From Pseudomonadota bacterium (GTDB taxonomy: Bacteria; Myxococcota; Myxococcia; Myxococcales; Vulgatibacteraceae), in NCBI GenBank assembly GCA_003242475.1, contig QGUN01000004.1:1-64000 (forward strand): a DNA stretch of 64,000 nt. The letters are read 5' to 3'. Shown here piece after piece: positions 26,879 through 36,810 of this stretch (position 1 is the first letter of the stretch; every line of letters begins with the position of its first letter). Made by a program: the position numbers and the translations under genes. The notes beneath the pieces were generated by a model. That model was not told the origin of the DNA. It saw nothing but the letters and a program-made list of their open reading frames with translations, and ran no database searches.

Positions 26879-29263
26879 TCAGAAGGAATTGCCGATGGTG
26901 AACTCGAAGAGAATGCCCTCGTCCTCGGGGCGACGGGTCAGGGGGATCCCCCACTCGAAACGCAGGGGGCCGAGCGGAGAGAACCACCGGATGCCGAAGC
27001 CCACGGAGTGGAACATCCCGAGCGGCAGATCCTTTTCCTTGAACTCGAAGAAGTTCTCGTCCACCCCGAAGGCGTTTCCCATGTCGTAAAAGAGCACCCC
27101 CCGAACACCCAGCCGCTCGAAGATCGGAAACTCCAGCTCCGTATTGAAGACGAGCTGCTTGTTGCCGCCCACCTGGAAACGGAAAGTGGAGGCCTGGGGG
27201 TCGGTACCGCTGACCGCCACCGGCACGGTGGGCGAGATGGTCCTCAGCGTGTAGCCGCGGACCGAGTTGATGCCGCCGACGAAGTAGAGCTCCGAGATCG
27301 GGACGTCGTCGCCCGCGATGTAGCCGATCGTCCCCTGGAACTTCAGCACGAGGCGGAGGGGCAGCGAGAAATACCACCGGGTCACGCCCGTGTAGCGGGT
27401 GTAGTCGATCTCCGAGAGCGGCGAGGGAAGCGTTCGCTCCACCGAGGCCGACTGCACGAAGCCGCGCGACGGGAAGAGCCGGTTGTTGCGGCGGTCCCAG
27501 TTGAGGGTGAGCCGGGCCGAGGAGGCGAAGCCCGAGAAGAAGCGCCCGTGCAGGGGAACCGATCCGACCAGCGATCCGCCCGCGAGTACGTCCACGTTTT
27601 CGGCGGTCAGCGTGAGGAAAAGCCGCAGGTCGTCGTCGTCGAACAAGGGGATCGGGTGGCCGAAGGTCAGGTCGCCGCCGGTGGCGTTGCGGCGGAACCC
27701 GCCATAGTCGAGCTCGGTGCGATAGAAGTTCACCGAGGCCGTCCAGCGCGTGTCCAGGAAGTAGGGCTCGACCACCTGGAGCTGGATGAACTGCCGCAGG
27801 CTGGAGATCTGGGCCTGCAGCTGCACGCTCTGCCCCCAGCCGAAAAAGTTGGTCTGGCTGATCTGAACGGTGCCGATGAAGCTCTCGATCGAGGAGAAGC
27901 CCGCGCCGACCTGGACCGTTCCCGTCGGCCTCTCCTTGACCCGCACGACGGCGACGATCCACTCGTCCGAGGAGCCCTTGCGAGTCTCGATCTCCACCAT
28001 GCCCGTCATCGGGTCGGGCTCGAAGTAGCCGAGAGCGGTCACGCGAGCCTTGGAGCGCTCCAGCGCGGTGCCGCTGTAATAGTCACCCTCGTAGATGCGG
28101 AGCTCCCTCCGGATCACCTTGTCCCGCGTCTTGTCGTTGCCCTCGATCTCGATGCGCTCCCAGCGCACCTTCTTGCCCTTGTCGATGTCGAAGGTGATGT
28201 CCACCCGCCGGGTCTCGGGATGGACGCGGGTCAGCGGCGCGATGTTGACGTAGGCGTAGGCCTCGTCGTGGTAGAGCCGGGTGATCCGCTGGATGTCCTC
28301 CTGGAGGCGCGAGCGAGAGAAGATCTCGCCCTCCTTCACCGTGAGGAGCTGGAGGAGGTCCTCCTCCGTGGTGAGGATGTCGCCGGAAAAGGCGAGCTGG
28401 CCGATCGAGTACTGCTCCCCCTCCTCCACCGGGATGGTGATGGAGATCGACTGCATGTCCGGCGAGATCTCCACCGTGGGGCGATCGACCCGGACGTTGA
28501 TGTAGCCCTGGTCGTAGTAGACGCCGCTGATGGCGTGCAGGTCGCGCTCGAAGACCTCCTCGCGGTAGATACCGGCGCCGGTCAGGAAGGAGAGGTAGTT
28601 CCCCTCCTTGGTGAACATCGCCGCCTTCAGCTCCTCGTCGCCGACCTTCTCGTTGCCCACGAATTCGATCCGCTGCACGCGGACCTTGGAGTTCTCCTGG
28701 ACCTCGAAGATCACCGCCACCTGGTTGTCCGGTCGCTCCTCGACGCGGTAATCCACGGAGACGAGGAAGAACCCCTTTTCCACGTACTTCTGGGCGATCT
28801 TGGCGGCGTTTCGCTTCAGGGCCGCGCGGTCGAAGACCTGATAGGGCCGGATGTCGAGGTCCTCCTCGAGATCGGAGGTGGAGATGGACTCGTTGCCCTC
28901 GATGCGTACCGAATGGATGGCGGGCTTCTCCGTCACGACCACCAGGAGCACCAGGCCCTCGGCGGTGCGACGCGCCTCGATGCGAACGTCGGAGAAGAAG
29001 CCCAGCGCGAAGATGCGGCGAATGTCCTCGCGGACGCGGTCCAGGTCGAGGATGTCGCCGGCGCGCGTACGCATGGCGTCGCGGATGGCCTCCGGCTCCG
29101 CGCGCCTCGCCCCCTCCACCTCGATGCGCACCACCCGCTCGGCCTCCTCCCCTTGGGCGAGGCGGACCCGGCCCGGCTCCGCTGGCGCCAGTACCGGCCA
29201 CGCCGCGCACGTCAGAAGGAGGATCAATCCCGCGGGGATGGTTCTCGGAAGGAGTCGGGGCAT
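26879..29263 (-). CDS. bamA: Outer membrane protein assembly factor BamA
   Basis: The central component of the BAM complex, which inserts beta-barrel proteins into the outer membrane. The 794-residue protein has a signal peptide (MPRLLPRTIPAGLILLLTCA, cleaved near residue 30), five POTRA domains (about 45-430) and a 16-strand barrel with the conserved loop-6 motif SVRGYT. It ends in Phe (EFTIGNSF), the outer-membrane C-terminal signal. ATG 29263 is chosen because it begins the signal peptide; a TTG at 29314 would put 17 charged residues in front. It heads the ompH-lpxD-fabZ-lpxA-lpxI operon. Confidence 0.95.
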   Translation of the reverse strand: MPRLLPRTIPAGLILLLTCAAWPVLAPAEPGRVRLAQGEEAERVVRIEVEGARRAEPEAIRDAMRTRAGDILDLDRVREDIRRIFALGFFSDVRIEARRTAEGLVLLVVVTEKPAIHSVRIEGNESISTSDLEEDLDIRPYQVFDRAALKRNAAKIAQKYVEKGFFLVSVDYRVEERPDNQVAVIFEVQENSKVRVQRIEFVGNEKVGDEELKAAMFTKEGNYLSFLTGAGIYREEVFERDLHAISGVYYDQGYINVRVDRPTVEISPDMQSISITIPVEEGEQYSIGQLAFSGDILTTEEDLLQLLTVKEGEIFSRSRLQEDIQRITRLYHDEAYAYVNIAPLTRVHPETRRVDITFDIDKGKKVRWERIEIEGNDKTRDKVIRRELRIYEGDYYSGTALERSKARVTALGYFEPDPMTGMVEIETRKGSSDEWIVAVVRVKERPTGTVQVGAGFSSIESFIGTVQISQTNFFGWGQSVQLQAQISSLRQFIQLQVVEPYFLDTRWTASVNFYRTELDYGGFRRNATGGDLTFGHPIPLFDDDDLRLFLTLTAENVDVLAGGSLVGSVPLHGRFFSGFASSARLTLNWDRRNNRLFPSRGFVQSASVERTLPSPLSEIDYTRYTGVTRWYFSLPLRLVLKFQGTIGYIAGDDVPISELYFVGGINSVRGYTLRTISPTVPVAVSGTDPQASTFRFQVGGNKQLVFNTELEFPIFERLGVRGVLFYDMGNAFGVDENFFEFKEKDLPLGMFHSVGFGIRWFSPLGPLRFEWGIPLTRRPEDEGILFEFTIGNSF

Positions 29264-29298
29264 GAAGTCCGATCGGCGAAGATCCTCTGCGGCCGCGG

Positions 29299-29328
29299 AC
29301 CATAGGACGCCCAATACCCGATAGACAA
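29299..29328 (-). promoter_or_regulatory. Candidate promoter of the bamA operon
   Basis: On the minus strand TTGTCT (29323-29328) and TATGGT (29299-29304) are separated by 18 bases, each a four-of-six match. A transcript from here would have a leader of about 30 bases before ATG 29263, which also argues against the upstream TTG start. It lies in the 80-base space between divergent genes. Confidence 0.4.
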
Positions 29329-29343
29329 GAGGAAAGCCCCGTC

Positions 29344-30291
29344 ATGCGCCGGCTCTTGCGCCTCTTTCGCCGCCCGTCCCCGCCTGCCACGCCCGGTTCC
29401 GCCTGGATCGATCGTCTTCCCCTGGCGACGCCGGAGGAGCGCGACGAGGACGCCGCGGCGGCGCGCGAGTTCGCGCGCCGCCTGCACGGTCGCCTGCCTT
29501 CCGCGCCCGGCATCTCCCGCCGCGTGCAGGCGGTGCTGCACTCCGCTCGACGCCGGCGGGTCGACGAGCTGGCCGAGGCCTTGCGCGGCCTCGCCCCCGC
29601 GGACGCCATCCGCCTGGCGGAAGCGATCTCGGCGCGGGGAGGGCTGGATTCCGAGGGACTCGGTTCGACCGCGAGCGAGCTTCTGGCGACGGCGCCGACC
29701 CGGGAACCGGCCCTGGCAGCGCTGGCCCTCCTCTCGCTGTCTCCCCTCTCGGCGCGCGGGCCGCTGCTGTTGCGCGCCGCGCTCTCGGCCCTAGGCGCTC
29801 CCCTCGCCGCCCGGGCCGCGGCCGCCCTCCCCGACGCGGGGCGATGGCTTTCCGGCATCGTCGAGGCGGCGCCGGATGTCGGCCGCGCCCTCGCCATCGA
29901 GGAATGGGTCCGCGCCCTCGGCCCGAAGCTCGGCGCCGAAGAGGCCGCGAAGCTTCTGCGAAGCGCGGCGGAGGTGAGCGATCCCCTCGACCGCGCCTGG
30001 GCGGCGGTGCCCCTCCTCGAGGCGGTCGACGTCCCGGCTCTGCTGGAGGCCGACCCTTCCCTCGCCGAAGCAGTCGTGCTCTGCCTGGAGGCGAATGCCC
30101 GCGGAGGCTGGCGCGGGGGGCCGGGGCCGGGCCTGGGCCGACTGCCCGGATCCCAGCGGGCGGCGGAAGCCCTGCTCGAGGGCAGTTACGCCCCCGCGAT
30201 CCGCGAGCGAACCGCGCGCGCCGTCCTCGACGCCCACCCGGCGCCTCCGACGCGTCTGCAGCGCCTGGCCGCCTCCACCTCAGAGGGCTGA
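29344..30291 (+). CDS. Hypothetical Ala/Leu-rich helical protein
   Basis: I do not recognise this 315-residue protein. It opens with an Arg-rich segment (MRRLLRLFRRPSPP) and is otherwise a run of short Ala/Leu/Arg helices, resembling HEAT-like or other alpha-solenoid repeats without a definable motif. There is no signal peptide and no membrane helix. Support for it being a gene is the single long frame with GC-rich third positions, a plausible GAGGA ten bases before ATG, and a clean divergent position opposite bamA. It overlaps the end of lolD by 12 bases. In high-GC DNA long spurious frames are common, so this is moderate confidence only. Confidence 0.55.
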   Translation: MRRLLRLFRRPSPPATPGSAWIDRLPLATPEERDEDAAAAREFARRLHGRLPSAPGISRRVQAVLHSARRRRVDELAEALRGLAPADAIRLAEAISARGGLDSEGLGSTASELLATAPTREPALAALALLSLSPLSARGPLLLRAALSALGAPLAARAAAALPDAGRWLSGIVEAAPDVGRALAIEEWVRALGPKLGAEEAAKLLRSAAEVSDPLDRAWAAVPLLEAVDVPALLEADPSLAEAVVLCLEANARGGWRGGPGPGLGRLPGSQRAAEALLEGSYAPAIRERTARAVLDAHPAPPTRLQRLAASTSEG

Positions 30292-30981
30292 GCGCTCGAC
30301 GATCCGCCCGCCCTCCATGTAGAGGCGCCGGGGAAAGTCGCGAGCCAGGCTCTCGTTGTGCGTGACCACGAGCGCGGTGATCCCGAGTTCGCGGTTCAGC
30401 TCGAGGAGCAGGTCCTGGACCTCCTTCCCCGTCTTCGGGTCGAGGTTGCCGGTGGGTTCGTCGGCCAGGAGGATCCGCGGCCGCGTGGCCAGGGCGCGCG
30501 CCAGGGCGACGCGCTGCTGCTCGCCGCCGGAAAGCTCGCCCGGCCGGTGGTCGAGTCGATGACCGAGCCCCACCCGCTCCAGGATCTCGCGCGCTGCGCG
30601 CTCCGCCCGCCGCCTTTCTTCCCGGCGGACGAGGAGCGGCATCATCGTGTTCTCCAGCGCGGAGAAATCCGGCAGCAGGTGATGGGACTGGAAGACGAAG
30701 CCGATGGTGTGGTTGCGAAACCGCGCCAGCTCCGCCTCGTCCCGCCCAAAGAGCGGCTCCCCCTCGAAGAAGACCTCCCCTGCGCTGGGCTCGTCCAAAG
30801 TGCCGAGGACGTGCAGGAGCGTGCTCTTTCCGGCGCCGGACTTGCCGAGGAGCGCCACCACCTCGCCCTCGTGCAGCGCCAGGTCGAGTCCACGCAGGAC
30901 CTCGATCCTCCCCTTTCCCGGCAGCCAGTAGTCCTTGCGCAGCGCCCTCGCCTCGAGGAGAGGTGCCCTGGCCTCAGTCAT
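30280..30981 (-). CDS. lolD: Lipoprotein-releasing system ATP-binding protein
   Basis: The ATPase of the Lol system, which releases outer-membrane lipoproteins from the inner membrane. A 233-residue ABC subunit with Walker A GKSGAGKST (46-54), LSGGEQQ (150-156), Walker B ILLADEPT (170-177) and the switch His in VVTHNE. MacB/FtsE-type ATPases look alike, but the partner directly upstream is a LolC/E permease that overlaps it by 8 bases, supporting LolD. Its substrates would include the lipoproteins LptE and the NHL pair in this window. Confidence 0.92.
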   Translation of the reverse strand: MTEARAPLLEARALRKDYWLPGKGRIEVLRGLDLALHEGEVVALLGKSGAGKSTLLHVLGTLDEPSAGEVFFEGEPLFGRDEAELARFRNHTIGFVFQSHHLLPDFSALENTMMPLLVRREERRRAERAAREILERVGLGHRLDHRPGELSGGEQQRVALARALATRPRILLADEPTGNLDPKTGKEVQDLLLELNRELGITALVVTHNESLARDFPRRLYMEGGRIVERSAL

Positions 30982-32788
30982 TGCGCAGGCCCTCCACCGG
31001 CCGCATCCGCGCCGCGTAGAGCGCGGGGAAGATGGTGGCCAAGTAAGCGAGGAGGATGGCGGAAAGCCCCACCAGGCCGAAGTCCACCAGGTCGATCTTC
31101 ACCGGGAGATGAGAGATGTAATACACCTCGGGGTCCAGGGGGATGGGGAAAACGGAGATCGCACCGCAGAGCAGGAGCCCGAGCGCCAGCCCCACCAGCG
31201 TGCCGATCCCTCCGATGACCAGCCCCTCCAGCACGAAGACCTTCATCACCTGGCTGTCCCGCGCGCCCATCGACTTGAGGATGGAGATCTCCTTCCCCTT
31301 CTCCAGCACGAGCATCACCAGGGTGGAGAGGATGTTGAAGCAGGCGACCAGGATGATGAAGGTGAGGATCACCGCCATCACGACCTTCTCCAGCTTGAGC
31401 GCGGAGAAGAGGTTGCGGTTCATCTCGCCCCAATCCTTGACACGGAAGGGATAGCCTTCGAGCTTGCCGAGGACCTGCCGGGAGATGCGGCGAGCGTCGT
31501 CGATGTCGGCGACCTTGAGCTCCAGGCCCGTCACGGAGCTGCCCATCTTGAAAAAGGCCTGGGCGCGATCGAGCGCCACGTAGGCGAATTTGGAGTCGTA
31601 CTCGTACATCCCCGAGTAGAAGACGCCGGCCAGACGGAACTGCATGCTGCGCGGTTGCGGCCCCATCGGCCCCAGGTCGCCGCCGAGCGGCGAGACCACC
31701 GTAACCGGATCGCCGACGAAGATGCGCAGCTGCCGGGCGAGCTCGCGCCCCACCACGATGCCCGGGAGGCGGTTGGGCTCCTCGCCCCGCACCGGGATCT
31801 CCTCGGGCCGCACCAGATACTCCAGGCTGCCCTCGACGATCTCGCGCGGCAGCTCGGTCACGTCGCCCACCGTGGCCGGGTCGATCCCCTTGAGCAGAGC
31901 GCCGGTCAGGTTGCTCTCCGCGGTGATCATCACCTCCTGGAGGATGAAGGGGGTGACGCCGAGGACGCCGTCGGTTCCGGCCGCCACCTTCGACGCCTCC
32001 TCCCAGTCCTCGAAGACGCCGTACTTGAGCACCACAGCGTGGGCGTTGGTTCCGAGGATCTTCCGCTTGAGGTCGATCTCGAAACCGCTCATCACCGAGA
32101 GCACCACGCAAAGCGCCATCACGCCCACCGCGACCCCGCCGATGGAGAGGACGGTCATCACCAGCGTGGGCGAGCGGCGCTGGCGCCGAAGCAGCAGAGC
32201 CAGGACGACCGCGCCGGGAAAGATGCCGGGGACGAGGAGCGCGATGCCCAGCAAAAGCTGCCGAGAGAGGCGGAGGTGGCTTTTCGCCACCTGAAGCTCC
32301 CAGCCGAAGCCCGGGTCGAGGCCGCGCCCGGCGCCGAGCATGAAGGCCAGGGTCGAGCCGATGGTGGCCAAGAGGAAGAGCGCACCGGCGAAGAAGAGCG
32401 GCGCGAGGAAACGCGCCCCGTCGGGCGCCAGGTCGAAGAAGGCGGCCGTCGCCTCGTGGGCGAGCATGCCGTAGCCCGCGGCGATGGCGAGGGCGAATGC
32501 CGCGCTGAGCTCGAGAAAGCCCACTCGCCGCGTGACCACCGAGACCACCGCACCGCCGAGGAGCGCCAGCGTCACCCCCGCCAGGATGCCGAGGACGTCG
32601 GCGCTTGCCGCGCGCATGCCGACCTGGTTGGCGAGGAGAAGACGCGTCGCCCCCTGCGCGACGAGCGCTCCCACGAGAAAGGCGGTGGCCAGCATCCAAC
32701 CGCCCGGGGAGAAGACGATCGGCCGGGCGGGTGGCCTTTCCGCCAGGCTCTCGACCCGGCTATCTCGGGGCTCGATCGAAGCTCGCAA
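30974..32788 (-). CDS. lolC/E-like: LolC/LolE-type permease with an enlarged N-terminal membrane domain
   Basis: The permease partner of LolD. Residues from about 210 on match LolC/E: LSIGGVAVGVMALCVVLSVMSGFE as first helix, a periplasmic MacB-like domain, and three C-terminal helices with ILVACFNILSTL and LKSMGARD. The first ~210 residues are extra: about five additional hydrophobic segments and a WELQVAKSHLR motif displaced from the usual N-terminus, making 604 residues against the usual ~410. Translation starts at TTG 32788, with GAGGAG nine bases upstream, 12 bases after lysS. Only one permease gene is present, so it probably works as a homodimer (LolF-like). Confidence 0.85.
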   Translation of the reverse strand: MRASIEPRDSRVESLAERPPARPIVFSPGGWMLATAFLVGALVAQGATRLLLANQVGMRAASADVLGILAGVTLALLGGAVVSVVTRRVGFLELSAAFALAIAAGYGMLAHEATAAFFDLAPDGARFLAPLFFAGALFLLATIGSTLAFMLGAGRGLDPGFGWELQVAKSHLRLSRQLLLGIALLVPGIFPGAVVLALLLRRQRRSPTLVMTVLSIGGVAVGVMALCVVLSVMSGFEIDLKRKILGTNAHAVVLKYGVFEDWEEASKVAAGTDGVLGVTPFILQEVMITAESNLTGALLKGIDPATVGDVTELPREIVEGSLEYLVRPEEIPVRGEEPNRLPGIVVGRELARQLRIFVGDPVTVVSPLGGDLGPMGPQPRSMQFRLAGVFYSGMYEYDSKFAYVALDRAQAFFKMGSSVTGLELKVADIDDARRISRQVLGKLEGYPFRVKDWGEMNRNLFSALKLEKVVMAVILTFIILVACFNILSTLVMLVLEKGKEISILKSMGARDSQVMKVFVLEGLVIGGIGTLVGLALGLLLCGAISVFPIPLDPEVYYISHLPVKIDLVDFGLVGLSAILLAYLATIFPALYAARMRPVEGLRND

Positions 32789-32800
32789 CCGCGGGGCTCC

Positions 32801-34333
<1,533 letters not shown>

Positions 34334-34357
34334 CCTCGTACTCCTTCGAAAGCGCGG

Positions 34358-34387
34358 ACACTACGTTTTCGGCGCGCGGCCGGTCAA
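34358..34387 (-). promoter_or_regulatory. Candidate lysS promoter
   Basis: TTGACC (34382-34387, five of six) lies 18 bases from TAGTGT (34358-34363, a weak -10) on the minus strand, about 25 bases before the lysS start. The -35 match is good; the -10 match is poor. Confidence 0.3.
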
Positions 34388-34438
34388 GAAGCGTACAGGC
34401 GTTGATCTCCAGGCGTCGGGCCCAATAAGGTGCGCGCC

Positions 34439-34837
34439 GTGGCCACCTCGAAGATTTCCTTCCCCGAGATCACGAAGGGGATGATCGTCGGCTTTCTCAT
34501 CGGCCTGCCCATGGCGGGGATGGTGGGCGGCTTCGTCTCCTGGGTCGCCACGCAGAAGCGCGCGCGCGAGCTCGCGGGGGACTATCAGCAGTACCAGGTG
34601 GTGATCGTCACCCGCCCCATCCGCGCAGGCGAGCCGCTGGAGGCGAAGAGCATCGCCCGGCGCCCCGTGCCCGCGATGGTGGTCAGCGCCAATACGGTTT
34701 CCCCCGACGAAGTGAACGAACTGCTCGGCAAGGCACCGCTCGTCGGCTTCGAGCCGGGCGACCTCCTCTTGCGCACGGCCTTTGGGCTCCCGCCCCGGGA
34801 AAAGCCGCCCGGCGCGGGACGGGAGCCCGCCGAATGA
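34439..34837 (+). CDS. Small membrane protein with an SAF domain (CpaB/FlgA-like)
   Basis: A 132-residue protein with one N-terminal membrane helix (MIVGFLIGLPMAGMVGGFVSWV) and an SAF-type domain: VVIVTRPIRAGEPLEAKSIARRPVP followed by a GFEPGDLLLRTAFGLPP end. SAF domains occur in CpaB/RcpC pilus proteins and FlgA. No pilus or flagellar genes are nearby, and the protein is shorter than CpaB, so its role is unknown. GTG 34439 is chosen over GTG 34430 because AAGG lies eight bases before it. It is alone on the plus strand between lysS and prfB, with 4 bases to the convergent prfB. Confidence 0.72.
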   Translation: MATSKISFPEITKGMIVGFLIGLPMAGMVGGFVSWVATQKRARELAGDYQQYQVVIVTRPIRAGEPLEAKSIARRPVPAMVVSANTVSPDEVNELLGKAPLVGFEPGDLLLRTAFGLPPREKPPGAGREPAE

Positions 34838-34841
34838 AAGC

Positions 34842-35964
34842 TTACGCGGTCTCGGCCGCGGCCAGCTTGGGGTTCTTCTTGCCGAGCAGATAGGCCTCGA
34901 GGAAGGGCTGGATCTCGCCGTCCAGCACCTTGTCGACCTGCGAGGTCTCCTCGCCCGTCCGCAGATCCTTGACCAGGCGGTAGGGGGCCATCACGTAGGA
35001 CCGGATCTGGTTCCCCCAGGAGATATCCGCCTTCGACGCCTCGAGCGCCTGCTTCTCGGCGTTTCGCTTCTGCAGCTCGAGCTCGTAGAGGCGCGCCCGG
35101 AGGATCTTCCACGCCAGGTCGCGGTTGCGGTGCTGGGAGCGCTCGTTCTGCACCGAGACGACGATGCCGGTGGGGATGTGGGTCAGCCGGACCGCCGAGG
35201 AGGTCTTGTTGACCTTCTGGCCGCCAGCGCCCGAGGCGCGGAAGACGTCCACCCGCACGTCCTTCTCGTCGATCTTGACCTCGATGTCGTCCTCGACGTC
35301 GGGGTAGACGAAGACGCTGGCGAAGGAGGTCTGCCGGCGGGCCTGCGCGTCGAAGGGAGAGATGCGCACGAGCCTGTGCACGCCCGCCTCCGCCTTGAGA
35401 AAGCCGTAGGCGTATTCTCCGCGGATGATCAGCGACGCGCTCTTGATACCGGCCTCTTCGCCCGGATTGTAGTCGGCGATCTCCACCTCCCAGCCCCGCT
35501 CCTGGGCGTACCGGGTGTACATGCGCATGAGCATGGCCGCCCAGTCCATGGACTCGGTCCCGCCCGCCCCGGAGTTGATCTCCAGGATGGCGTCGCACCG
35601 ATCCTGCGGGCCGGAGAGCATGGCGCGAAGCTCGAGGTCGCGGACCGCCGCCTCGATGGCGTCGAGGTTCTGCTCCACCTCGCGGGCCGTCTCCTCGTCG
35701 CCCTCCTCCTCGGCGAGCTCGAGCAAGGCCCTGGCGTCATCGAGCTCGCGGCGGGGCTTCTCCCACGAGGAGACCACCCCATCCGCCTGCGCCTTTTCCT
35801 TGTTGAGCGCCTGGGCCCTAAGCTGGTCGTCCCAGAATCCGGGCTCGAGACTCATCGCCTCGATCTCCTGGGAACGACGTCGCCTGGTGTCGACGTCAAA
35901 GACTCCTCCTGAGCGACTCCAGTCGCTCGTCGAGGTTCTCGATCCTTTCCTTGACCTGGTTCAT
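34842..35964 (-). CDS. prfB: Peptide chain release factor 2, with programmed +1 frameshift
   Basis: Terminates translation at UGA and UAA. Codons 1-22 begin at ATG 35964 and end in CTT followed by in-frame TGA (35896-35898); shifting +1 continues with GAC into a 351-codon frame ending at 34842, giving 373 residues. An AGGAGG sits three bases before CTT, the same arrangement as in E. coli prfB, where RF2 shortage at the UGA drives the shift. SPF (about residues 202-204) is the RF2 codon-recognition tripeptide and GGQ (247-249) the catalytic motif. A start at the internal ATG 35855 would remove 36 conserved residues. Confidence 0.95.
35891..35915 (-). promoter_or_regulatory. RF2 programmed +1 frameshift site
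   Basis: On the minus strand AGG AGG AGT CTT TGA C: a Shine-Dalgarno-like AGGAGG, a 3-base spacer, the slippery CTT codon and the poor stop context TGAC. The +1 reading runs without a stop into the main RF2 frame. This is the known RF2 autoregulation signal. Confidence 0.95.
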
Positions 35965-36003
35965 CTCCGCTTTCCTTTTCCCTTCGGAACAACCGGCGGC
36001 CTT

Positions 36004-36363
36004 CTATCCTTCGAACCAGCGTCCGTCCATCTCTTCTTCGTTCTCGCCGGCCGCCCCGTCGACCGCCCGTTGCCGGAGGTGGCGCACGAGGGCCTCGCGC
36101 AGCAGGGCCTGCGGGGTGCAGCCCCGCCGCTCGGCCTCGACCTCGAGCGCCTCGGCCAGCGCGGGCGCAACCCGAAACGCCAGCACCCTGGCCTGCGCGA
36201 TCTCGACGTCGAGCTGCTCCAGCGCGGCGGAGAGACGGGAGATCCGATACTCCCCCTGCTCGAGAAGGGAGCGGATCCGCGTGGCCAGGTCGTCGCGGCT
36301 CAGCCAGGCCCCGTCCACGTAGACGGCCTCTGCGTCGTAATCCACCGGAAATCGTTCCGTCAT
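36004..36363 (-). CDS. Small protein with a ribbon-helix-helix-like C-terminal half
   Basis: A 119-residue protein I cannot name. Its C-terminal half, RVLAFRVAPALAEALEVEAE followed by GCTPQALLREALVRHL, has the strand-helix-helix pattern of CopG/Arc-type DNA-binding or antitoxin-like proteins. The N-terminal half (about residues 5-55) is acidic. ATG 36363 overlaps the ybeY stop (ATGA), so it is translated with ybeY and could also be a regulator of the downstream prfB. No toxin gene sits beside it. Confidence 0.7.
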   Translation of the reverse strand: MTERFPVDYDAEAVYVDGAWLSRDDLATRIRSLLEQGEYRISRLSAALEQLDVEIAQARVLAFRVAPALAEALEVEAERRGCTPQALLREALVRHLRQRAVDGAAGENEEEMDGRWFEG

Positions 36364-36809
36364 CCTTCTCCTCCCAGCATCCCCTCTTCCCCGAGAAGGG
36401 ATGCCTCCATCTCCGCCATGCGCCGGGCCTCCTGCTCCGAGACCTCGTGGTCGTAGCCCAGAAGGTGCAGCAGGCCATGGGCGAGGTAGCGGGCGAGCTC
36501 CCGGGACAGCGGCCGACCATCCTCTCGAGCGCGGCGCCGCGCCGTATCCAGCGAGATGGCCAAGTCCCCGAGAAAGGGCGCCTGCCCCGGAAGGGGATCT
36601 CCCGCGGGGAAGGAAAGCACGTCGGTGGCGCGATCGATGCCCCGAAAATCCCGGTTGAGGCGACGGATCGCCTCGTCGGTCGTCAGGAGGATGGACAGCT
36701 CCGCGTCGAGCCCGAGCTTGGAGAGAAATTCCCGCGCCCGGGTGCGCAGGACGCGCGCGGCGTAGGCTCCGCGCGGATGCTCCACGTTGATGAAGACGCG
36801 CGCCGACAT
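36360..36809 (-). CDS. ybeY: Endoribonuclease YbeY (rRNA maturation factor)
   Basis: A metal-dependent RNase that matures the 3' end of 16S rRNA and takes part in ribosome quality control. The 149-residue protein carries HGLLHLLGYDH at residues 111-121, with His 111, 115 and 121 as the zinc ligands, plus DRATDVLSFP, the other conserved block. It is preceded by the HD-domain membrane protein and phoH, the usual phoH-(HD)-ybeY order. Confidence 0.95.
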   Translation of the reverse strand: MSARVFINVEHPRGAYAARVLRTRAREFLSKLGLDAELSILLTTDEAIRRLNRDFRGIDRATDVLSFPAGDPLPGQAPFLGDLAISLDTARRRAREDGRPLSRELARYLAHGLLHLLGYDHEVSEQEARRMAEMEASLLGEEGMLGGEG

Positions 36810-36810
36810 T

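Noticed and set aside
27008-29305. A 765-codon plus-strand frame opposite bamA
   Set aside because: Antisense shadow of a well-supported BamA; low-complexity His/Asp/Leu-rich translation.
29264-29314. TTG 29314 as bamA start
   Set aside because: It would put charged residues in front of the signal peptide and lies upstream of the likely transcription start.
36004-36809. A toxin-antitoxin pair formed by the RHH-like protein and ybeY
   Set aside because: YbeY is a conserved rRNA-maturation RNase in its usual context, not a toxin partner.
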